NCBI RefSeq assembly: GCF_002354895.1
Contig: NZ_CP023439.1
Location: 558,001 to 622,000 of the forward strand
Direction of reading: 5' to 3'
Origin: Thauera sp. K11
GTDB lineage: Bacteria; Pseudomonadota; Gammaproteobacteria; Burkholderiales; Rhodocyclaceae
Length of the DNA stretch: 64,000 nt
Below the pieces are notes generated by a model. The model saw only the letters and a list, made by a program, of their open reading frames with translations. It ran no database searches and had not been told where the DNA came from. Position numbers and translations under genes: made by a program. Positions 51,389-64,000 of the stretch are shown piece by piece (position 1 is the stretch's first letter; each line of letters starts with the position of its first letter).

Positions 51389-52047
51389 TGGATCTGTCCG
51401 CCATCGACTGGAGCGACATCTGGCTGGCGACCTGGGAAACCCTGGTCATGACCGGCGTGTCGCTGTTCTTCACCGTGCTGCTCGGCCTGCCGCTGGGCAT
51501 CCTGCTGTTCGTCACCGCGAAGCGCCAGTTGCTCGAGCAGCGCGCGCTGTACGCGGTGCTGTCCTTCGTCGTCAACGTGCTGCGCTCGGTGCCCTTCCTG
51601 ATCCTGCTGATCGTGATGATCCCGGTCACCGTGATCCTGATCGGCACCTCGCTCGGGGTGGAGGGCGCGATCCCGCCGCTGGTGGTGGGCACCGCGCCGT
51701 TCTTCGCGCGCCTGGTCGAGAACGTGCTGCGCGAAGTCGACCGCGGCGTGATCGAGGCTTGCCAGGCGATGGGCATCCGCACCCGCCATATCATCTTCGG
51801 CGCCCTGCTGCCCGAGGCCCTGCCGGGGCTGATCGCCGCGGTGACCGTGACCGCGATCACGCTGATGTCCTATGCTGCGATGTCGGGCGTGATCGGCGGC
51901 GGCGGCCTCGGCGACCTCGCCATCCGTTTCGGCTATCAGCGCTTCCAGACCGAGGTGATGGTCATCACCGTCGCCCTGCTGGTGGTGCTGGTGCAGTTCA
52001 TCCAGTACTCGGGCGACCGCCTGGTGCTGTATTTCACCCGCAAGTGA
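51388..52047 (+). CDS. metI: Methionine ABC transporter permease
   Basis: A 219-residue inner-membrane protein with five hydrophobic helices and the EAA-type loop around VIEACQAMGIRTRHIIFGAL contacting the ATPase. The ATG overlaps the metN stop (TGATG). It forms the channel for D/L-methionine uptake with MetN. Confidence 0.95.
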   Translation: MDLSAIDWSDIWLATWETLVMTGVSLFFTVLLGLPLGILLFVTAKRQLLEQRALYAVLSFVVNVLRSVPFLILLIVMIPVTVILIGTSLGVEGAIPPLVVGTAPFFARLVENVLREVDRGVIEACQAMGIRTRHIIFGALLPEALPGLIAAVTVTAITLMSYAAMSGVIGGGGLGDLAIRFGYQRFQTEVMVITVALLVVLVQFIQYSGDRLVLYFTRK

Positions 52048-52067
52048 TCCTTACAAAGGAGCTTCAG

Positions 52068-52859
52068 ATGTCCCGTACCCTCCGCAACCTGCTTGCCGCC
52101 GCACTCGGCACGCTCGCCGTCGCCGCCGCCCACGCGGCCGACCGCCTCGTCATCGCAGCCACCCCGGTGCCGCACGCCGAGATCCTCGAATTCGTCAAAC
52201 CGATGCTGGCCAAGGAAGGCGTCCAGCTCGAGGTGAAGGTGTTCACCGACTACGTGCAGCCGTCCATGCAGACCAACGAGAAGCGGGTCGATGGCAACTT
52301 CTTCCTGCACAAGCCCTATCTGGACGAGTTCAAGAAGAAGCAGAAGAACGACATCCAGACCATCGTCACCAAGGTCCACGTCGAGCCGCTGGGGGCGTAT
52401 TCGGCCAGGTACAAGGATGCGGCCGCGCTGCCCGAGGGCGCGACGGTGGCGATTCCGAACGATCCGTCGAACTCCGGGCGTGCGCTGCTGCTGATGGCGC
52501 GCAAGGGCTTGATCACGCTGAAGGACCCGAACAACATCTCGGCCACGCAGAAGGACATCGCCGCCAACCCGAAGAAGCTGAAGATCCGCGAACTGGAAGC
52601 GGCGACGCTGCCGCGCATCCTGAACCAGGTTGATCTGGCGGTGATCAACACCAACTACGCGATCGAGGCCGGCCTCGATCCGTTGAAGGATTCGCTGTTC
52701 ATCGAGGATGCGACCTCGCCCTACGCCAACCTGCTGGTGGCGCGCGAGGACAACGCCAGCAGCCCGGCGATCAAGAAGCTGGCGGCGGCGCTGAATTCGC
52801 CCGAGGTGAAGCAGTTCATCGCCGACAAGTACAAGGGCGCGGTGGTGCCGGCATTCTGA
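52068..52859 (+). CDS. metQ: Methionine-binding periplasmic protein
   Basis: A 263-residue NlpA/MetQ-family protein preceded by AAAGGAG. The signal peptide (about 1-23) ends AHA-ADRL. There is no lipobox cysteine, so unlike E. coli MetQ it is probably soluble in the periplasm. Family blocks include DYVQPSMQTNEKRVDGNFF, YSARYKDAAALPEGATVAIP and NDPSNSGRALLLM. It ends the metNIQ operon and is followed by a terminator. Confidence 0.95.
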   Translation: MSRTLRNLLAAALGTLAVAAAHAADRLVIAATPVPHAEILEFVKPMLAKEGVQLEVKVFTDYVQPSMQTNEKRVDGNFFLHKPYLDEFKKKQKNDIQTIVTKVHVEPLGAYSARYKDAAALPEGATVAIPNDPSNSGRALLLMARKGLITLKDPNNISATQKDIAANPKKLKIRELEAATLPRILNQVDLAVINTNYAIEAGLDPLKDSLFIEDATSPYANLLVAREDNASSPAIKKLAAALNSPEVKQFIADKYKGAVVPAF

Positions 52860-52885
52860 TCCGGCAGGACACCGCCGCACGGCGA

Positions 52886-52919
52886 AGGCCCGTTGCCCCG
52901 CGAGGGGCGCGGGCCTTTT
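52886..52919 (+). terminator. Terminator after metNIQ
   Basis: A stem AAGGCCCG against CGGGCCTT with an inner GCCCC/GGGGC stem, followed by TTTTG. Confidence 0.8.
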
Positions 52920-53065
52920 GCGTCATGGGGAGCCTGCGCGGCGAAGGTGCGATGAATCCTGCGTCCTGCGCGGGGCGGCCTTGTGTGCGTAGCGGGAACG
53001 TCGCCCTGCAGCCGGCCGGCGTGCCGCCCGGGGGCGTCTGGTGCCGGGCCGGGGAGCGCCGGCGG

Positions 53066-54262
53066 TCAGGGCCAGGCCCGCGCGCCGAACATCATGCGGC
53101 GGGCGATGAAGCCGCGCAGCGGCGGAAGGAGGTCGAGTGCGAGCAGCGCCGCGCCGCGCGCATGGCGCAGCGGCGCGAAATCGTTGCTGAACGTGCGCAC
53201 CACGGTGTCGGTGAAGCGGATGGTGCCGAAGCGGTCGAGCCCGCGGCTCGCCGCGTAGGCGGCGAGCACCGCCGGGGCGCCGGGGTCGAAACCGCCCTGC
53301 ATCGTGCTGGCGGCGCCGGGCGGGTGGGCGGCCTGCTTGCGCTGCAGGGTGTCGGCGAGCGCCCACACGTCGCGCAGGGCGAGGTTGAAGCCCTGGCCCG
53401 CGACCGGATGCAGCGTCTGCGCGGCATTGCCGAGCCACACGGTGCGCTCGCCGACGGCGGTGCGCCGGTAGCGCAGTACCAGCGGATAGCGCAGGCGCGG
53501 GCCGACGCCGGTCAGGCGGGCACGGCCGCCGATGTGGCCCTGCAGGCGGGCGAGATAGGCCGCGTCGTCGAGGGCGAGCAAAGCGTCGGCAGTGTCCGGC
53601 CGGGCAACGTGGACCAGCGCGTAGCCGTCGCCGCGGGGCAGCAGCGCGATGGGGCCTTCGCGGGTGAAGCGCTCGAAGGCGGTGCGCCGATGGCCGCCGG
53701 CGACCTCGACCTGGGCGATGAGCGCGTGCTGGCGGTAGTCGTGCTCGACCACGTCCGCATCGCCGGCGCGCAGGCCGCCCTCGGCGCAGGCGGCGAGCCG
53801 GGCGCGCAAGGTCGACGCGGCGCCGTCCGCCCCGGCGAGGCTGGCGACCACGTCATCGGCGCCGCAGGCGAGGTTCGTCACTTCCGTTGCGTCCAGCACG
53901 GGGATGCCGGCGGCGTCGACCGCGACGCGCAGCGCGGCGGCCAGCGCGCCGGCCGGAGCGACGTAGCCCAGCGCCGGCAGGTCGTACTCGGCGGCATCGA
54001 TCAGCGTGCGCCCCAGCCCGCCCTGCTGCGAGACGTGGATGTGCTCGATGGGGGTCTTCGGGATCGCCTCCCACACGCCCAGGCGCTGCAACGTGAGGCG
54101 GCTGCCGTGGGCGAGCGCGAGGTCGCGCGGGTCGGAAGAGACCGCCTCGCGCGGGCGGGCGTCGGCCAGCACGATGTCGAGGCCGCCGTCCCTCAGCGCC
54201 AGCGCGAGCGCCAGGCCGACAGGTCCGGCGCCGACGATCAGCAGGTCAGGCACGGTTCGCAT
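53066..54262 (-). CDS. ubiH: UbiH/UbiF/COQ6-family FAD monooxygenase
   Basis: A 398-residue flavoprotein hydroxylase of ubiquinone synthesis. FAD-binding motif LLIVGAGPVGLALALALRD at the N-terminus and the second FAD motif LGNAAQTLHPVAGQGFNLAL are clear. Which ring carbon it hydroxylates cannot be told from sequence alone, so the symbol is tentative. The start overlaps the pepP stop by 17 bases, and the pepP-ubiH order is conserved in many proteobacteria. Confidence 0.88.
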   Translation of the reverse strand: MRTVPDLLIVGAGPVGLALALALRDGGLDIVLADARPREAVSSDPRDLALAHGSRLTLQRLGVWEAIPKTPIEHIHVSQQGGLGRTLIDAAEYDLPALGYVAPAGALAAALRVAVDAAGIPVLDATEVTNLACGADDVVASLAGADGAASTLRARLAACAEGGLRAGDADVVEHDYRQHALIAQVEVAGGHRRTAFERFTREGPIALLPRGDGYALVHVARPDTADALLALDDAAYLARLQGHIGGRARLTGVGPRLRYPLVLRYRRTAVGERTVWLGNAAQTLHPVAGQGFNLALRDVWALADTLQRKQAAHPPGAASTMQGGFDPGAPAVLAAYAASRGLDRFGTIRFTDTVVRTFSNDFAPLRHARGAALLALDLLPPLRGFIARRMMFGARAWP

Positions 54263-55592
54263 CCCGCATCAGCGCTTCGATGTCGGCGATTTCGCGCGGC
54301 ACGCCGTCGGTCAGGTATTCGCAGCCGTCGGCGGTGACCACGGCGTCGTCCTCGATGCGCACGCCGATGTTCCAGAAGGTCTGCGGCACGTCTGCCGCGG
54401 GGCGGATGTAGCAGCCGGGCTCCACCGTCAGCACCATGCCGGCCTCGAGCGGGCGCCAGTCGCCGCCGAGCTTGTATTCGCCGGCGTCGTGCACGTCCAT
54501 GCCGAGCCAGTGGCCGGTGCGGTGCATGTAGAAGCGGCGGTAGTCGCCCTTTTCCAGCACGTCGTCGAGCTGTCCCTGCAGCAGGCCGAGATCGATCATG
54601 CCCTGCGCCAGCACCTTCACCGCCGCCTCGTGCGGTTGGTTCCAGTGCGCGCCGGGGCGGATCTCGGCGCGCGCGGCGTGCTGCGCGTCGAGCACGAGCT
54701 GGTAGATGTCGCGCTGCGGGCCGGTGTAGCGGCCGTTGACCGGGAAGCTGCGGGTGATGTCGGAGGCGTAGCCGTCGAGTTCGCAGCCGGCGTCGATCAG
54801 CAGCAGGTCGCCATCTTCCATGCGGTGGTCGTTCTCGACGTAGTGCAGCACGCAGGCGTTGGCGCCGCTGGCGACGATGGAGGGGTAGGCGGGGTACTGG
54901 CTGCCGGCGGCGCGGAAGGCGTGCAGCAGTTCGGCCTCGATCTCGTATTCGAAGCGCCCCGGGCGCGCCGCGCGCATCGCGCGGCAATGCGCCGCGGCGG
55001 AGATCCGGCCGGCGTTCCGCATCGTGGCGAGTTCGCTGGCGTCCTTGATCAGGCGCATCTCGTCGAGGTCGGCGCGCAGGTCGCGCACCGAGTGCGGCGG
55101 CGTGACGCCGGTGCGGGCGCTGGCGCGCACCGCGTTGAGGGCGGCCATCACCTTGCCGTCCCATTCGTTGTCGTAGCCCAGCCCGCACCACAGCACCGGC
55201 TGGTTGGCGAGAAAGTCCGGCAGCCGGCGCTCGAGGTCGCCGACGCTCCAGGCTTCGTCGAAGCCGAAGAGTTCGCAGGCCGCGTCCGGCCCGTGGCGAA
55301 AGCCGTCCCAGATCTCGCGCTCCTCGTCCTTCTGGCGGCAGAACAGGATCTGCTTGGGCTCGGCGCCGGCCACCAGCACGACGACCGCTTCGGGCTCGCG
55401 GAATCCGGTGAGGTAGTGGAAGTAGCTGTCGTGCCGGTAGGGGTAGTGCGTGTCGCGGTTGCGCGTGCGCTCCGGCGCGGTGGGCAGGATGGCGACGCCG
55501 CCGCCGACCGCGTCCATGCGTGCGAGCAGCCGCTCGCGGCGGGCGCGGAAGGGGGCGATGTCGAGGGTGGGGGCTTCGGTAGGGGCGTTCAT
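54246..55592 (-). CDS. pepP: Xaa-Pro aminopeptidase
   Basis: A 448-residue M24B metallopeptidase removing N-terminal residues before proline. An N-terminal aminopeptidase-P domain is followed by the pita-bread fold with its metal ligands: LLIDAGCELDGYASDITRS (two Asp), HRTGHWLGMDVHDAG (His), GMVLTVEPGCYI (Glu) and VRIEDDAVVT (Glu). First of the pepP-ubiH pair. It follows the murU/amgK genes with a 12-base gap on the same strand. Confidence 0.96.
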   Translation of the reverse strand: MNAPTEAPTLDIAPFRARRERLLARMDAVGGGVAILPTAPERTRNRDTHYPYRHDSYFHYLTGFREPEAVVVLVAGAEPKQILFCRQKDEEREIWDGFRHGPDAACELFGFDEAWSVGDLERRLPDFLANQPVLWCGLGYDNEWDGKVMAALNAVRASARTGVTPPHSVRDLRADLDEMRLIKDASELATMRNAGRISAAAHCRAMRAARPGRFEYEIEAELLHAFRAAGSQYPAYPSIVASGANACVLHYVENDHRMEDGDLLLIDAGCELDGYASDITRSFPVNGRYTGPQRDIYQLVLDAQHAARAEIRPGAHWNQPHEAAVKVLAQGMIDLGLLQGQLDDVLEKGDYRRFYMHRTGHWLGMDVHDAGEYKLGGDWRPLEAGMVLTVEPGCYIRPAADVPQTFWNIGVRIEDDAVVTADGCEYLTDGVPREIADIEALMRDANRA

Positions 55593-55604
55593 GTCCGGAT
55601 TATG

Positions 55605-62359
<6,755 letters not shown>

Positions 62360-62367
62360 AGGCGGGC

Positions 62368-63216
62368 ATGCGGGACCACGAAACCGGAGGCCATCGCGCG
62401 CGCAAGCGCTTCGGCCAGAACTTCCTGTCTGACCCGAACATCATCCGGCGCATCATCGACGCCATCCGGCCGCAGCCGGGAGACGTAATGGTCGAGATCG
62501 GCCCCGGCCTCGGAGCGATGACCGCGCCGCTGATCGAGCGCCTCGGCCATCTGCACGTCGTCGAGATCGACCGCGACCTGATCGCGCGCCTGCGCGAAAC
62601 CTGGACGCCCGACAGGATCACGATCCACGAGGGCGATGCGCTGAAGTTCGACTTCGGCAGCCTCGCGGACGGCCCGCCCGGCGGAGAGGGGCGCAGGCTG
62701 CGCATCGTCGGCAACCTGCCCTACAACATTTCGACGCCCATCCTGTTCCACCTCGCCGAGTTCGCCGCCGGCGTGAAGGACATGACCTTCATGCTGCAGA
62801 AGGAGGTGGTGATGCGCATGGTGGCGGAGCCCGGCACCGAGGAGTACGGGCGCCTGTCGGTGATGCTGCAGTACCGCTTTCGCATGGGGCGCCTGTTCGA
62901 CGTGCCGCCGGGCGCCTTCCGGCCGGCGCCCAAGGTGATGTCCAGCATCGTGCGCATGGTGCCGCTGCCGGCGGAGCAGCTCGGCGCCACCGACGAGGAT
63001 CTCTTCGGCCGCATCGTCACCGCCGCCTTCGGCCAGCGCCGCAAGACCTTGAAGAACACGCTGCGCGAGTTCATGGACGACGTGGATTTCGTCGCCGTGG
63101 GGCTGGACTCCGGCCTGCGCGGCGAGCGCCTGTCGATGGCCGATTTCGTCGCCATCGCAAACCATTGCGCGGTGCGGCACCGCCCGGCCGCGCTGCCGGT
63201 GCGTCCCGACGCGTGA
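62368..63216 (+). CDS. rsmA: 16S rRNA dimethyladenosine transferase
   Basis: A 282-residue KsgA-type enzyme that dimethylates two adjacent adenosines in helix 45. N-terminal [18 protein letters not shown], AdoMet loop [17 protein letters not shown] and catalytic motif [15 protein letters not shown] are intact. ATG 62,368 lies 8 bases after pdxA. Last gene of the operon. Confidence 0.97.
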   Translation: MRDHETGGHRARKRFGQNFLSDPNIIRRIIDAIRPQPGDVMVEIGPGLGAMTAPLIERLGHLHVVEIDRDLIARLRETWTPDRITIHEGDALKFDFGSLADGPPGGEGRRLRIVGNLPYNISTPILFHLAEFAAGVKDMTFMLQKEVVMRMVAEPGTEEYGRLSVMLQYRFRMGRLFDVPPGAFRPAPKVMSSIVRMVPLPAEQLGATDEDLFGRIVTAAFGQRRKTLKNTLREFMDDVDFVAVGLDSGLRGERLSMADFVAIANHCAVRHRPAALPVRPDA

Positions 63217-63219
63217 AAA

Positions 63220-63248
63220 AGCCCGCCCGTCACGGCGACGGGCGGGCT
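63220..63248 (-). terminator. Intrinsic terminator of hsp20
   Basis: A perfect 12-bp stem (AGCCCGCCCGTC/GACGGGCGGGCT) with a 5-base loop. On the minus strand it is followed by TTTT, so it ends hsp20 transcripts. On the plus strand there is no T run. Confidence 0.8.
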
Positions 63249-63276
63249 GCAGCGCGAATCGCGGCGGGGAACCGCC

Positions 63277-63702
63277 TCAGTCGATCGTCAGGCGCTTCGC
63301 CTGGGCTTCGGCCTTCTTGGGCAGCGTCAGGGCCAGCACGCCGTCGGCGAACCTCGCCGTGGCTTTTGCCTCGTCGACGTCCTGGCCGAGCTGGAAGCTG
63401 CGCGACACCTTGCCGAAGTAGCGCTCGGTGCGCAGCACGCGCTCGCCTTCCTTCACTTCCTTCTCCTGCTTGCGCTCGGCGCTGATCGAGATCACCGGGC
63501 CGTCGATGTGGACGTGGATGTCTTCCTTCTTCATCCCGGGCAGTTCGGCATGGACTTCGTAGCTCTCGGCGGTTTCCTTCACGTCCACACGCATCTGCGG
63601 CGCTTCGGCGGAAAGACCGGTGCCTGCACCGAAATCGACCGGCCGCACGAAAAAGCCGCGGAAGAAATCATCGAGGGGGTCACGACGGATGATGTTGCTC
63701 AT
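63277..63702 (-). CDS. Small heat shock protein, Hsp20 family
   Basis: A 141-residue alpha-crystallin-domain chaperone. MRVDVKETAESYEVHAELPG starts the domain, KKEDIHVHIDGPVISISAE and GVLALTLPKKAE (the conserved GVLxLxLPK) follow. The basic C-terminus (AQAKRLTID) has no clear I-x-I. It prevents aggregation of unfolded proteins in the cytoplasm. ATG 63,702 has AAAGGAGAG upstream. A sigma-32-type promoter precedes it. Confidence 0.95.
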   Translation of the reverse strand: MSNIIRRDPLDDFFRGFFVRPVDFGAGTGLSAEAPQMRVDVKETAESYEVHAELPGMKKEDIHVHIDGPVISISAERKQEKEVKEGERVLRTERYFGKVSRSFQLGQDVDEAKATARFADGVLALTLPKKAEAQAKRLTID

Positions 63703-63752
63703 GTCTTGCTCTCCTTTGTTCGGAATGGCGCCGGTCGTCCGGCTTCACCACG

Positions 63753-63781
63753 AATATAGGCGCGGAACCCGTGTTTTCAAG
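63753..63781 (-). promoter_or_regulatory. Sigma-32-type promoter of hsp20
   Basis: On the minus strand CTTGAAA (63,775-63,781) is followed after 14 bases by CCTATATT (63,753-63,760), close to the heat-shock consensus CTTGAAA/CCCCATNT. It lies about 50 bases upstream of the hsp20 ATG. Confidence 0.7.
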
Positions 63782-63935
63782 GGCCGCGCCGCCGGCCCTT
63801 GATCTGGCGCAGGGAGTCGGGCGATGTGCCCCGGGCATGCGCGGAGACGGAGTCGGCCGGGCCGTTCTCCGCGGTGAGCGCGGAGCCGCGCCAGGCGTAG
63901 GGGTTCCCGCGGGACGGCCGCGGGCGGGTTGCGGG

Positions 63936-64000
63936 CTACCCGCGCGTGCCGTCCATATCGACGACGTCGAAACCGATGCCCTGATCCGTCCAGAAGGCCG
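63936..64000 (-). CDS. C-terminal fragment of a gene leaving the window
   Basis: A minus-strand frame ending at TAG 63,936-63,938 with last residues GIGFDVVDMDGTRG and a coding-like third-position pattern. Only about 20 codons are visible, so no family can be assigned. The stretch 63,782-63,935 between it and the hsp20 promoter shows no other feature. Confidence 0.4.
   Translation of the reverse strand, partial: AFWTDQGIGFDVVDMDGTRG

Overview
The window looks like a high-GC betaproteobacterial chromosome. I infer a member of the Rhodocyclales (Azoarcus/Thauera type) from gene order (hemA-prfA-prmC-grxD, divergent argH and algZ/algR, hemC-hemD-hemX-hemY, lptD-surA-pdxA-rsmA beside amgK/murU). 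No rRNA or species-specific marker is present, so the placement is an inference.

The window has two parts. Bases 1 to about 24,173 are accessory DNA. Bases about 24,174 to 64,000 are ordinary chromosomal core. The boundary is the 3' half of a tRNA-Phe-like gene (24,126-24,173). A full-length P4-type tyrosine integrase (22,581-23,951) sits beside it and reads into the accessory side. I infer that the accessory segment is one end of an island whose other end, with the intact tRNA, lies left of the window.

Accessory layout. (1) 1-4,080: the 3' part of an Rhs toxin gene with an AT-richer variable tip, a small two-helix membrane protein that may be its immunity protein, and a fragment of a second rhs copy. 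(2) 4,081-4,389 and 22,021-22,584: the two ends of an IS630-family element, about 18 kb apart and in opposite orientation, with matching terminal repeats. (3) 4,579-9,893: a compact mobile module of a YfjI/DUF3987-like protein, two ParB-fold proteins, a large serine recombinase and a zinc-ribbon protein. (4) 9,894-11,387: remnants, including a 5'-truncated tyrosine integrase. (5) 11,388-12,866: a beta-lactamase-fold lipoprotein. (6) 13,433-21,902: the most unusual part, a set of protease-like genes. It holds a protein of an unfamiliar family, a CHAT-domain (caspase-fold) protein, two membrane proteins (one with a beta-sandwich-like tail, one with a coiled coil), a metzincin-type metalloprotease, an SGNH hydrolase fused to a metacaspase, and a caspase-like gene with p10-like sequence ahead of p20. 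The last is cut just after its catalytic Cys by an IS3-family remnant. Several genes show frame breaks, so the cluster may be decaying.

Core layout. Tetrapyrrole genes (hemA, hemC, hemD, hemX, hemY, hemF) are spread through the segment together with translation termination (prfA, prmC), purine synthesis (purD, purH), arginine synthesis (argH), anaplerosis (ppc), methionine uptake (metNIQ plus a transsulfuration enzyme), ubiquinone hydroxylation (ubiH), peptidase pepP, cell-wall sugar recycling (amgK/murU) and outer-membrane biogenesis (lptD, surA). pdxA, rsmA and a heat-shock-regulated hsp20 follow. Two points stand out: a four-gene cassette at 28,307-31,399 (Tat-type secreted protein with a Ser/Thr-only tail, PqqD-like protein, HprK-related kinase, nucleotidyltransferase), and a single-base frameshift in surA at about 60,685.
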